From positions 19,839,134 to 19,903,133 of the forward strand of contig JAVLUZ010000154.1 of NCBI GenBank assembly GCA_036768485.1: a stretch of DNA of 64,000 nt. Reading direction: 5' to 3'. The position numbers and the translations under genes were made by a program. Positions 32,637 through 44,394 of this stretch are shown piece after piece (positions within the stretch are counted from its first letter, which is position 1; every line of letters begins with the position of its first letter). The stretch comes from Mermis nigrescens (Eukaryota; Nematoda; Enoplea; Mermithida; Mermithidae). The notes under the pieces were generated by a model that was not told the origin of the DNA, searched no databases, and was given only the letters and a program-made list of their open reading frames with translations.

Positions 32637-33292
32637 AACTAGCAAAGAAAACTGCTCCGATGGAACAAAAAAGGTAAATATACTTGGATTTCTTCATTGT
32701 TAAGGATGTAAAAGGAGGGGACTAGGGGAAATTTCCCTATATGCGCAGAAGCCATAAGAATAAGCTAAATAGTTAGACTTACCCTACAAAACGCAAAAAT
32801 CGAAATATATTCTGCGGCCTGTGAAAAATGAGGGTGTAGTCACAAAACGTTCGCTAGTGTTCGCAAAAGAGCATTGAAGACACTTCCATGACTATTAAAT
32901 AATCAATGTATTATTAATTTAATGAAATATTGACCTTCCACAATGTTCTGGCGTAAAGGATAATAGTGTAAACTTTACACCGACATGGCCAACTCAATAG
33001 TTTGCATGAAAAACCACAAAATATTTCTTTAAATCTTCCAAAATAAAGTAATCAAAATACTCGCCATCGTAATCGAAATTACTACGGATAATCTGCAGAA
33101 ACGCGCATAGGCCGCAGAATATACTTCGATTTTTGCGCTGTTTAGGGGAAGTCTAACTGTTTAGCACATTCCTGTGACTACTGCGCATATAGAGAAATTT
33201 TTACTAGTCCCCTCCTTTTACATCCTTAACAATGAAGAAATTCAAGTATATTTACCTTTGTTCTTCCATCGAAGAATTTTTCTTTGCTAGTT
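32637..33292. mobile_element. Inverted-arm MITE (CTAGCAAAGAAAA family), best copy
   Basis: It begins AACTAGCAAAGAAAACTGC and ends TTTTTCTTTGCTAGTT, with perfect 11-bp termini. Arms of about 190 bases (32637-32825, 33108-33292) contain TCCGATGGAACAAAAAAGG, GGAGGGGACTAGG and TATATTCTGCGGCC. The middle carries no gene. Confidence 0.85.
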
Positions 33293-33369
33293 CCCTTCTT
33301 TTATTTAATATTCTAGGCCATATATGCATAGGTGGGCAGCGCCAAAATTCTGGGATGTGCAAGTAGCTG

Positions 33370-34260
33370 AAGAAATTTCTTTCTTTCGCCTCGAACCCTT
33401 TACACTAAAATGATCACAGATCAAGAAATATTGCATTAAAAGAGAAAAAATTTTATCTTTTGAGATATTGTAGCCCTCTACATTATAAAACCAATTGGAC
33501 TGCACAGAAACCTAAATTGAGTTAAATAAGCTTCAGGACACGCTAACGGTAAAAAACCCGTATACTTTACACTTTTGTGCAAGAAACATTGAGTGTAAAG
33601 AAATTTCAATGTCACATTCATAATCAACAAATCGGGGAACATTTTTGAAACTGAAATAGGCCCTCCGCAAATTGTTTGATACTTAATGCTCTGGGCGAAA
33701 AAGTGCTTTTCAGTGTAAACTTTACACTTGTGCTAATAACGCAATATTGGGTGTATAGAAACAAAATAAACTAGGATCTGTAACGCTAAGGTCGGTGCAC
33801 ATTTTAAGCATAATTAGCATGTTCCGCCAACTTAGGGGAGTAGCTGAAGAAATTTCAATTTTCGTCTCGAACCCTTTACACTAAAACGATCACAGATCGA
33901 GAAACATTGCGTTAAAAGAGAAAAAAATTGGTCCTCGAGATATTGTAACCCTCTACATTATAAAACCAATTGGACTGCACAAAAACCAAAATTGAGTTAG
34001 ATAAGCTGAAAACACGCAAAGAGTAAAAAACCCGTATACTTTACATTTTTATGCAACAACCATTGAGTGTAAAAAAATTTTAAGGTCAGATTCGTAATCT
34101 ACAGCTTGGGGACAACATTTTAAAAATATTGGCTTTCCGCAAATTATTTGATTTGTCGTTTTACACTTTACACACTCATTGCTAACTCGGTATTGAGTGT
34201 AAACCAAAAAATGGTACATCGAGTTTTTTAATTATCTATCATTTCAAAAAAACCGCACCT
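33370..34260 (-). repeat. GTGTAAA-rich element, copy 3 (opposite orientation)
   Basis: Two internal near-duplicates (about 33372-33600 and 33845-34075) share TCGAACCCTTTACACTAAAA, GATATTGTA(G/A)CCCTCTACA and CCCGTATACTTTACA. It ends near AAAAAACCGCACCTCCCAGG, the inverse of the start of copy 1. Confidence 0.6.
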
Positions 34261-34638
34261 CCCAGGTGTGTGCCGTTGTTGCTGTGAGGGTGGACACAAA
34301 ATTCGCACTCGCTGTGATAAACTTATAAGAAAAATGGTGGCCAAGTACATTATAGATAATATTTATGTCTACAATAAAATTGATGACATGATCTACAATT
34401 TCTGTAATTACATTATTAAAGTCTTTTGCATTTAACTTTGCAGTTCTCCTTTAAATTTTTCTGCGAGAATCAGGCTAGAAAAGCACTTTCAAATTTTGCT
34501 ACAGTAATGCGTATTAGCTATAGGATACGTCTCCATATGACTCGATATACTGTAGAATATAATATTTACCGTATTACTTTAAAACACTTTTGTAGGCACT
34601 TCAAATTTTTTCAAAAACCTTATAGCTAATGCCTGAAA

Positions 34639-35499
34639 GACAGAACGTGGGTTGAACGTAATCTTAGGTTAAACTCGAGTAAAATCCTGCAAAAATCTCG
34701 GGTTAAAATCCTTTTGGTATGACAGAAAACGGGTTAACTTTAAGCCAAGGCTAAAGTCAGGTAACATCTAGGGTTAAATGTCGATGACAGAAAGCGGGTT
34801 AAATCAACGTTGGGTTAAAGATGGTCGATTTAACCCGAGATTTTTAACCCTGCTCCTAGCAGGGTTAAATTTCGGGTTGTCTATCTTATTGCATTACTGA
34901 TCATACATGTTTTGATTCTGCTAAGCTCAAAAATTAATCAGAGCTGTTTCAAATTTAGAGAAAATATAGAAACCGGCGCCTACGCTATTGGTCAAAACAA
35001 TTTCAAAAGCTCGAATTGTTCCAAACATATTTTACAAGAGGCGATCACATTGATTAGATGCTGATTCAGAAGGGACTTCTTATTTTATTTTTAATTAGTT
35101 TTTCATTTTACGTCTTTACTAGTTATATTCATTACTTTGATCGATTTTTATTTTCCTAATTTCATCGCATACGCAATGGTTGACGAATCAGTTACACTAT
35201 TACTGCATATTACATAACATGGCCATTGAACGGCTCGCTTAGCAGTACCTGTATCATTTCAGCAGTTCAAATGAACATTTATTGCCTTTGATACATTTTT
35301 GGCATTGCAAAATACGCGTCAATCTCGGGTTGAGGTAATAAAAAGTCAGGTTACCTCGCTTTAACCTCGGGTTAGCTTACCCGAGTTTAACCCACCTTCT
35401 GTCATACGGGTTAAATTTAACCCAAGGTTAAATTTAACCGTGGGTTAGCTAACCCGAGAATTCCCGTTAACCTTAGGTTAAACTAACCCTCGTTCTGTC
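34639..35499. mobile_element. GGTTAA-rich palindromic MITE
   Basis: Ends are GACAGAACG(T)GGGTT and its inverse AACCCTCGTTCTGTC. About 230 bases at each side are built of GGGTTAA, CTCGGGTTA and TTAACCC repeats. Extra inner copies of the end motif, such as ATGACAGAAAACGGGTTAA and CTTCTGTCATACGGGTTAA, are also present. The middle is AT-rich and non-coding. I could not fix the target duplication. Confidence 0.7.
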
Positions 35500-36138
35500 A
35501 TTCGGGCTGAATGAAACGAACTATAATTTAGCATCATTTATGTGAAAATTGAATTATTGGGTCTGCAAAAACATTCTGTTGGTTGCTAAAGTTAGGTCTA
35601 CATTTTCTTTGCTAGTAAAATACATAATGGGAGCGAAGTGCTGCCCAATTTTTCCTAGGATTTAGGACAATTCTGCCCCCAATCCCTAGAAAATTGCTGC
35701 TCGAGTTCCCATCGCCTTTAGGTAAATAGTTGTGCTCATCAATCCCCAATCCCAATAGCCCTTGCATACATAGTTGCTAGGTATTTCATACAACTCCCAA
35801 AAGCTAATTATGTCCCGTAGGTACAATGGAACTCAAAGCTGTTCAGCCTTACCTGCGTGCAATTTATCCCACAACATGTTGGTCGTCAAGTTTACTCGTG
35901 TTTATACGGATCTGGGATTGAATTTAAGGTGCATGCGTACACTGCTGTCGTTTAACGCAAAAAGTTAGCGTTAAATAAGCTCGGTTTAGAGAAATCGGTC
36001 ACTGGTCTACATCGGACCATTTTCAGTATGACATAGAGGATTTTAGAACACATCCGTTTTCCGCGCAGGTTAGCCCAGTTTTCCATACAGAGGCCCCTTT
36101 TTCACACACTTTCTATCGATAAATAATAAATAAAAGAA

Positions 36139-36294
36139 TCACTCGGCAGACACGGGCAGAACAGGGAAATATTGAACCAGAAAGCTATCGTAACTGCTGC
36201 TGTATCCACTTGTGCTGGCACTCCAAGTTCGAACCGATGATCCTCCCAGCCCCTGCGAAAAGCAACCCGAATCGCCGAACGTAGTCAAGTCATC
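36139..36294 (-). CDS. Candidate terminal host exon
   Basis: Following a GTATTCAG acceptor, 51 codons stay open to a TGA. The peptide is Ser/Gly/Thr-rich: TTFGDSGCFSQGLGGSS, then SASTSGYSSSYDSFL, ending YFPVLPVSAE. Codon use and GC are unlike the surrounding repeats. No family is recognised, and the pyrimidine tract before the acceptor is poor, so this is only a candidate. Confidence 0.25.
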   Translation of the reverse strand, partial: DDLTTFGDSGCFSQGLGGSSVRTWSASTSGYSSSYDSFLVQYFPVLPVSAE

Positions 36295-37050
36295 CTGAAT
36301 ACCGTTTATTTCAAGTAATATACATCTCACTCCTGAGATTGCAATATAACCAGGTATATATGCGCATGGCATAGAAATTTTGAGGGAGATAGTAAAACTT
36401 TAAAATGCCCAGTTTAGGCTCGAAAACGGCAGTACGTTTGAAAAACACCATTTTCCGGCATTTTGGACGATGCATTGTCTTTTCAGGCGTAAAAATGGAA
36501 AAATGAAGAACAAAATATCAGCAAAACTTTGTGAAATTGAACGAAATTTAATCAAAAAATGAGTATATGGCGCTGCCAGCCGAAAATTTGGTACTTTTGA
36601 GCGAATTAGAACGCTTACACAGCATATTTCTACGAATTTTCAGGAAACTTCCGTGAAAACGCAAATTCTGGGATCTAAGGGTGATAAAAAAAACTTCTGA
36701 TGGATGAAACCCGCCAGTGCCCCGAAGATCGCCTATGAATATACCTAACCTACTAGATTGATATATCGTATGGCAGTGGCGTTCCAAGGTTTATTAAATA
36801 TGCAGTAACCAACTCTTTCGCAAATACTTGGTAAAATTTTAAAAATCTACTACTAACGCAAAGCATTTCTAATGCAGGATTTTATCGAAAGTAATTCAAA
36901 ATTTTCTGGAATTTTGTGTGAAAAAAGTGTTGATGCTGCCTTGCACACGAAATATTCTGACAAAGATAAAATTCTAACAAAATATACAGACGCCCAGGCC
37001 CGTATCCAGGATCCGGTCGAGGGGGGGGGCGGACGACGAACCCATCTTAA

Positions 37051-38565
37051 ATGGTGATATCTCAACAGTCACACCGTCTTAACAGTCCCACCAATAATCC
37101 TAACAGCCCACCGTCCCAACAGCCCCAATAGTCCCACCGTTCTAACAATCTCAGCGTCTCAACATCCCACTGGTTCACCGTCCTAACAGTCCCACCAATA
37201 GTTCCAATGGCCCCACCACATTCGCTGTCCTAATCATAAAAGCACAGAATTGCCGGTCTATGAGTCAGTCGATAAAGAGGGGAATAGTCCGAAGCACACG
37301 AGAGCGTGGTAAGGGGGAATTCGTAAGGAGGCTGTGGGGGTATTCACCCCTAGAAGGCCGGAAACCACCCCAACCGAAATACCCACCCCACAATTCAATT
37401 TTTGAATTTTTTCTGGTTTTTTCGCAATTTTTTGATGCTAGTGGATAGTGCTCGGTGACATACGTTGAAAAATGGCGTTTCTTCGCCATACCACTATTTT
37501 AAGACCATTTTTTGACCTGCACAGCCACCACAATTCAGGTGCTGTCCACATATGGTCAGAATGCTTTTTTGAACTAAAATGGCCTCAAAACTGATATATA
37601 CATACCTAAATGCTGAAATAGCGTAAAACCTACAATTATCTACAGTTTTTGATCATTTTCAAACACCTTTGCAGAAAATTATTGATTTTCGTCCATTTTA
37701 GGTCTTTATTTTGTTTTATTTTATCTGGAAATATTTCTGATTTTTTCCTGGGATGTCTTTGGGCCAGGAACTAAAGTATGATTAGGAAATGAGGCAAAAT
37801 CACAAAAACTAAGAAAAACACCGAAAATGGAATCCTGAAGAGTCCGCCGGATTTTTAAAAGGGAGGAAGGTTACATTCTATGGGTCTACCGCTCCCATGC
37901 CCATAAGTGATCTAGCTCCGAAAATCTGGTGGACGCTCTAGGACTCCATTTTCGGCGTTTTTCACGATTTTTGCAATTCTTCCTCATACTCCCTAATTAG
38001 ACTTCAGTTCTTGCATGTGTAAAGTCCATAAACATCCCAGGAAAAAACGGAAATATTCCAGAGAAAATAAGGCAAAATGAAGACCAAAAATGAGCGAAAA
38101 CCAATAATTTCTGCAAAGGTGTTTGAAGATGATCAGAAACTAAAGATTAGCATAAATTTTACGCAATTTCCTGATTTAGGTACACCAGTTTTGAGTTCAT
38201 TTTACCTCAAAAAAGCATTCTGACTGATCCCTCTTATCGACTGACTCCCAGACCGGCTATTCTGTGCTCCTAGGATTAGGACAGCGAATGTGGTGGGGCT
38301 GTTGGGACTATTGGTGGGACTGTTGAAACGGTGAGATTGGTGGAACGGTGGGACTCTTGGGACTATTGGTGGGACTGTTGGGACGCTGGGACCGTTGGGA
38401 CAGTGGAACGGTTGGGACGGTTGGGGCGGTGGGACTGTTGGGACGGTGGGACTGTTGGGACGGTGGGACTGTTGGGACAATGGGACTTTTAGGATAATTG
38501 ATGGGACTGTTGGAACGGTGGAACTGTTAGGACGATGGGACTCTTGGGACGGTGGCACAGGTGGG
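37051..38565. repeat. Foldback element 1 with CCCACCGTCCCAACAG minisatellite arms
   Basis: The left outer arm (37062-37235) repeats variants of CCCACCGTCCCAACAG. The right outer arm (about 38280-38565) repeats the inverse (GGGACTGTTGGGACGGT). Inside, 37235-37290 plus 37555-37870 mirror 37890-38280, with landmarks CAGAATGCTTTTTTGA, CAAAACTG, CACCTTTGCAGAAA and TTTTTCCTGGGATG. A diverged family 1 MITE (about 37320-37554) interrupts the left arm only, so it came later. Confidence 0.8.
37320..37554 (-). mobile_element. hAT-like MITE, family 1, diverged copy
   Basis: It has the family core (TTCGCAATTTTTTGATGC, GATAGTGCTCGGTGA, CATACCACTATTTTAAGACC) and right end GTCCACATATG. The left end is unclear. 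Confidence 0.65.
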
Positions 38566-38710
38566 CAATGCCGCGCCAGCCGCGCCACCTGGTGGCGCCA
38601 GAAGGCACACCGGTACCTTCAGAACCCCAGCTGGGTGGTGCCAGAAAAAACAGTTCTTGATTGGGGGGGTGGAATTTTTTAACCCAAAAATGAAAAAGGG
38701 ATAAAATGAT

Positions 38711-38755
38711 ACAACCAACCAATTAGACAACCAACCAACCAACTAACCGGCCATC
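38711..38755. repeat. CCAA-type simple repeat
   Basis: Short run of CAACCAACCAA variants. Confidence 0.8.
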
Positions 38756-39424
38756 CGACCAGCCAGGATACGCTCAAAACTGCCTTTATTTACGCTTATC
38801 ACCTAATGGTTCTCGAGATATCTGACTTCAAATTTTCAGACCGCCCCCCGATATTTTCCTGGATCCGCTAGTTATAGTTTTAACAGTTAAAAAGTTATAG
38901 AAGTGTGCTTTTTCTTCATTCAGCAGCTATTCAGCAGCCACGACAGCTAACCCATTGGGGTCCGATGGGGCTGAATTACCAAAAATACCACCTTTTGGTA
39001 AATTCAATGCCGGGGTTCTATTGATTTGAGAGGAATGGCCTTTCAGATTCTGGGGTCAAGGGGTCCAGGATATAAGGTTGTGGCCAGTCCCGTATCCAGG
39101 ATTCGGTCTTGGGGAGAGGGGGGGGGGCGAACTCAACCTTAATTGGTCTACATGTCGGAAATTTCGTCGGAATGGCTCGCAAAAACCGCTTTTTCGACAT
39201 TTTCCGACAATTCAAACCATTCGAAAAAAACAAAAAATTTCGTTTTTTGATCGCCGTTAAGTCACATCGATAGAAAATACTTCGCAGTTGACCCGAAGCG
39301 CCGACTATTCGAAGATTTCACGTCAAATATAAGCAATTTTCCTTTCTTTTCGTGCATTACATTGCGTTTCCAAATTAGCGTTCCGGCCAAGGGAGGGGGG
39401 CCGTCCCCTCAGAAGCATTCACAC

Positions 39425-39842
39425 CATACATGATCTTGGGGGAGGGTTTGGGGGGTTTCACACCCCGCAGAATCATTTTTCACCCCCCGCTAAAAATTTT
39501 TCACCCCCCCCCCCAGAATTGGCGATTTTTCGAAATTTTCCCAAAATTACTTGAAAATTGGTAGAAAAGTGTATTTTTATGGGTTTTTGGCTATCTATTT
39601 GCTCAAAATCGTCAAATTCTCGGCGCTTCGCGCCATATATTCATGTTTTAAGCGATATATTGGTCAATTTATTCGACTTTTTTCGAAATTTTTCTCATGA
39701 TTTCATGCTCTAGAAGGATAGAGTATCGTCAGAAACGCCAAAAAACGATGTTATTTAACGCGTACCGGCCATTTTTGGGCCCAAAAAAGGCACTTTAGGT
39801 TTTCACCCCCCCCCTTTCGAATTCCCATACTGTGCATGTATG
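39425..39842. mobile_element. hAT-like MITE, family 3 (CATACATGATC end)
   Basis: Perfect 8-bp duplication ATTCACAC (39417-39424, 39843-39850). Ends are CATACATGATCTTGG and CTGTGCATGTATG. It contains long C runs and GGCGCTTCGCGCC. It is related in end sequence to family 1 but has a different core. Confidence 0.8.
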
Positions 39843-40286
39843 ATTCACACCCTCTCCAAACTTCTCATGCTGTGCGCTCTGTACCGAATATTCTGATTAT
39901 CCTACGTACTGGACTATATTTAAAAAATGGCGGATTATGGCAAATCGGTGATAATCGGGTAAACGGGGGAGGGGGCTGAGAAATTCGTCAACGGAAACAA
40001 GGCATCCTGGTATCTTTTATCCCCAAACCGTTGCGAGAAGCAATGGTTTTTATAAAGCTAAAAGTTGAACTTTCGAAATGAACAATTCGTCGGTAAAAAA
40101 CCAAGCAGTTAAAAAACAATTCAGTTTGCATAAAAGATTGAATGAAAAATAGCTGCTGAATGAAGAAAAAGTACAAAAAACACTGGTGTGGAATAAAAAA
40201 GCTAGAAAAATGATTGATTAAACGCGAAAACAAATTGGCTGAAAAAAATTTAATTTACGAGCGCAAAAACAGAAAACGGGCATAAG

Positions 40287-40520
40287 CATAGATGGACGGC
40301 ACCGAAATCTGAAGGGGGTGCAAGATTTTTTCAAAGGTCAAATATGGCCTTAAAAATGGTGGTACGGCGATAAAACATCATTTTTCAACGTTTCTCATCG
40401 TGCACTATCCATTTAAATCAAAAAATTGTGAGAAAAGCAAAAAAATTCAAAAATTATATTCTGGGGGGTATTTTAGTGTTTGTGGGGTGCATACCCCCAA
40501 ACCCCCCAAGCCCAGGTATG
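40287..40520 (+). mobile_element. hAT-like MITE, family 1, copy 9
   Basis: Perfect 8-bp duplication GGCATAAG (40279-40286, 40521-40528). Ends are CATAGATGGAC and GCCCAGGTATG. Confidence 0.88.
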
Positions 40521-40564
40521 GGCATAAGCCACCTGAAATTTGTGATGGAATACGTTGTAGTTTC

Positions 40565-42690
40565 TAACGCCTCATTCATACTCCACGCATCGCGCCAAAC
40601 TTGCGGAAATCGCAGCTCGCAGATCAGATTTGCATGAGAATTCAATTCATACTTTCGCGCGAATCGCAGGATTTTCTGCGACACGATTTTTCAATTCATA
40701 CTTCCTGCGAAAATCGCAACGTAGAATAAATCGCGCGATCCAGAAATTTCGATTGTGTCCCAACAGCCCCACCAATAATCCCAAACAGCCCCACCAGTCC
40801 TAAGAGCCCCACCAATTCCAGCAGTTCCTAAGTTCCAGCAGTTCCACCGTTCCACCAGTCCTATCGTTCCAACAGTCGCACTGTCCCAACCACTCATAAG
40901 CGTGGGAGGAGGGGATATTTAGAGTTTAACCCTCCGTTTACCATCATATTTTTGCAGTCGAAGTGCACCATCATGGCATAAACTCCTAGTGCATATTAAG
41001 CTATGCCTTCTTAACATTCTCTGACAGCTATTACATTCATTTAGTGCAATTTTTTATGCTCTTTCTAGATATGTATGTTATCTTCTGTGAAAATTATTTT
41101 TGAAAGAGGTATAATTAAAAAACTATCACAATGCATAAGAATAGGCACCTGTTGGACATTATGCAAAAACAAGAAAAAGTAGATTTCTGTTGTGTTAGAC
41201 ACATCCAGAGGATGCATTTGAAAAGCTGGAAAGGAATAAACCACTAAATTATCTTATTAGAACCTTATTTTCCCATCTTGAGTTCTTGTGATATCACTGT
41301 AAATAGGCAAAAAATGCCTATTTCTTACTACTCTATAACTCCTCTTCGAGCTAAACCATTAAAAACGATGTAACTGAAGCCAAAACGAGGCTTGACAAAG
41401 TTTTGGACACATGGATAAGGTAGAAAAGAAAAAATACCACGAAAGTGATTCATTATTATGCCTCGGGCATAGGACACGGTAAACGGAGGGTTAACCCCCA
41501 ACCCGAAATTCTGGAAATCCCCCAAATTATGGTAGACCCCCAGAATTCTATTTTAGCACATTTCTCGGTCGCTTTACCCCAGTAGACCCACAGAATTTGT
41601 TCGCTGCCAATGTTGGTTCCAACTGCCCACTGTTATAATCATAGATGCACAGCACGACCGGTCTGGAGAAGGAGTTTTGAGCCAAAAATGACCTCAAAGC
41701 TGGTAAGTGGTATGAATGTTAAAACAGCGTAAAAACTACGCTAATCCACATTTTCTGGCTGTTTTGAAGAAGATTAGCGTGAAAGTTTTGATTTTCATTC
41801 AATTTTAAGACTTATCTTTCCTTTTTTCACTAGAACATTTTTCATCTTTTTCTGGCAGTCTAGACTAGACCATAATGAGCAGGAATCTAATCTTGCGAGA
41901 TAAATCGAATGAGGCAAAATCCCGGATTGCGCAAAAATGCTGAAGCTTCAATTCTGGCGGATCTACCAGTTTCTCAGGTAGAGTTATTCTGAAAATGTAA
42001 ACCTGCCCGCTCGTGTATGGTCTTGATGAAATATACGAAATCGAAAAATAGTTGAGAAAATATCTTTCATAAAAAATTAATATTGCCCTATTTTATTATA
42101 TAAAATAACATGTATTTCAGATAATACATAAACAATATGAGAAAATGTTTAATAACACATGGCGTTTCTCGTATAATAGCGATTGAAGTAATGGTGGGGC
42201 TACTGGGATTACTGGTGGGGCTGTTGGGATTGGTGGGGCTGTTAAGATTGGTGGGGCTGTTGAGATTGGTGGGGCTGTTGGGATTATTGGTGGGGCTATT
42301 GGGATTATTAGTGGGCTGTTGGGACGGGTGGGGCTGTTGGGACGGGTGGAGCTGTTAGGATTTTTGGTGGGGCTGTTGGGACCGTGGGGCTGACGGGACT
42401 GGTGGGGCTGTTGGGACGAGTGGGGCTGTTGGGACGGGTGGGGCTGTTGGGACGGGTGGGGCTGTTAGGATTTTTGGTGGGGCTGTTGGGACCGTGGGGC
42501 TGATGGGACTGGTGGGGCTGTTGAGACATCACCGAAATTTCACCATGCGATAATTCGCGATGCAATTCATACTTCATCGCGTACTTTTGTGCGAAAAGTG
42601 TCAAAAATGACTATTTTAGCAACAAATTGACGACATACGCGAATCCGCAAAATTCGAAAAATTGGGGATTGATGCGCGCGCATTCGCGTT
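40565..42690. repeat. Foldback element 2 with CCCAACAGCCCCACC minisatellite arms
   Basis: The left outer module (40565-40740) has three ATTCATACT motifs separated by GCGA-rich text. Next comes a minisatellite arm, about 40755-40890 (CCCAACAGCCCCACCA). The right arm (about 42190-42525) repeats the inverse (GGTGGGGCTGTTGGGA). The right outer module (42530-42690) again has ATTCATACTT and CGCG blocks, mirrored, including GAAATTTCG next to the arm on both sides. The interior holds a TTAA MITE (40930-41490) and a segment related to foldback 1 (about 41640-41990). Confidence 0.72.
40930..41490 (+). mobile_element. piggyBac-type MITE, TTAA target
   Basis: TTAA at 40926-40929 and 41491-41494 bounds perfect inverted termini CCCTCCGTTTACC / GGTAAACGGAGGG. 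TTAA plus a CCC start is diagnostic of piggyBac-type elements. At 561 bp it has no transposase. Other copies lie at 14281-14600 (partial) and 49640-50175 (inverted). Confidence 0.85.
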
Positions 42691-42794
42691 TTTTTAAACA
42701 AGCAGTTCCAATGAAATGTCAATTTTGACGATTTGTGGCCCTAGTCGGGCATTATATGAATGGCCTTGAAGTATCGTTACTTCAAGGAGTGTAG

Positions 42795-43051
42795 CACACC
42801 TGGTCGTGGGGTTTGGGTGGGTGGGGTATGCATGCCCCCCACCGAGAAACCAAAATATCCCCAGAAATCAATTTTATTTTTGAAATTTTTTTTGTTTTTT
42901 CGCAATTTTTTGATGCCAATGGATAGTGCTCGATGTGAAACGTTGAAAAATGATTTTTTCGTCCTACCACCATTTTTTAAGGCCATTTTTTGACCCTTGA
43001 AAAATCTCGCACCCCCCCCCCCACCCCAAATTTTCATGCTGCCCACGTATG
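42795..43051 (-). mobile_element. hAT-like MITE, family 1, copy 10
   Basis: Perfect 8-bp duplication GAGTGTAG (42787-42794, 43052-43059). Ends are CACACCTGGTC and GCCCACGTATG. Confidence 0.9.
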
Positions 43052-43269
43052 GAGTGTAGCATACCCGGCTAATTGTGTGTAGCATGCATGGTTCATCGTC
43101 ATGTCCACATGTGTAGCTTTTAAAGTTGATTCAATTGTGTCTTTGTCATACATGTAACAGGGGGTTTGGGAGTCCCCCGGCCCAAGGTCGGACGTCCCCC
43201 CAACCCCACCCCCCTCAAAGACAGAAAGTTTTTGACCCCCTCCCATTCTTGGAAAAACTTGCGACTGGC

Positions 43270-43356
43270 CATTTCTAGGTGTTTTTTGGCCGTTTTTGGA
43301 CAACAATTGGAGGTTTTTGGACAACAATTAGAGGTTTTTGGACAACAAATGCAGCT
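43270..43356. repeat. Short tandem repeat, unit TTTTTGGACAACAATTGGAGG
   Basis: Three to four units of about 24 bases, containing TTGGACAACAA. Local minisatellite. Confidence 0.7.
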
Positions 43357-43499
43357 TCTAAAAATAAACGGCGACCCCCTCCCCAAATTTCGAGCCGTTA
43401 CACGTATGATTCTTATCATCAGCAAAACCATTTGATACAACTTAGTTTTTGACGATTTTAACCCGTCATCATCCAAGCTTATCGTTTTGTATATGCTCT

Positions 43500-44380
43500 A
43501 CGAGCTGGTAAGCAGACAGATCTCGCTTGGGACGAACAAAATAACGAACATTGTCGGTTAGTCATATGACTTCATTTTTTACATTGGGAAAATAATAATA
43601 AAATTCTTCGAAATAAATTCCTTATAAATAAATAAATTAAACGAGCATAGATTTTTAAAGCGGAGGTGTTTTATTAAGTAAAAACAGGTTTTATTTCTAG
43701 AATAAGCGAATGAGTACGAACGAAGGCAAAATTTCAAGAACGTAATTTTCAGCTTAATCCTAATTAATCCCAAAAAAATTCGTAGTACCATTGTTAGTGC
43801 TAAATTTCGAAAGTTTGCGCAAAATTATTATTTCAAAATAAGTCGGCGAGAAGAGTCGGATAATTTTGGCATACTTAGAATATTCAAACCCTAACTTTTT
43901 AAATAAGAAATTATAGAAAAAGTAAGAAATTGGGCGACAAATTTTGAAATTGTTAAGTGCGCGTTTCACTTTTTCTTAGCTTTTTGTCGGACTTCGAAAA
44001 TTTTGAATTCCGTTTTTATGTAAAATACTCCGTTCATTTCGGAAAAGCGGTCTCCATCATTCAGCCCCCTGAATACCGTTCATCGAGAAACGTCTATGTG
44101 AGCAGCCTAAAAACGACTTTAATTCATAGTTGTTCTAGCAATTTATTAGCAGCTACATAAGACGAATGTCTCACACGCTTGTAAGACGCTCAAAATAATG
44201 GACCTCAAAGTTTTTGACAATATTTATGCAATTTTCCCCATCAAAATTTTAAAACTCCCTCAGATTACTATAGAACCGCAGCAAAACAGCATTTTTCGTA
44301 CCTTTTTTGGCTATTTCATACTAAACTCAAATTTTTCGTGTTTCTTTAAACTTATTTAGCTCCTTGCCTATTCGCATTAA
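43500..44380. other. AT-rich stretch without recognisable gene
   Basis: ORFs on both strands are short and composition-driven. No repeat structure is obvious. Confidence 0.35.
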
Positions 44381-44394
44381 GTGGACAATGCGTT

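Noticed and set aside
34639..35499. GGGTTA-like repeats suggesting interstitial telomere sequence
   Set aside because: The units are GGGTTAA in both orientations within an element with inverted ends, and there is no run of a telomeric hexamer.
38202..38588. Pro/Ser/Thr-rich ORF of 128 codons and overlapping frames
   Set aside because: It is the minisatellite arm of foldback 1 read in frame; several frames are open for the same reason.
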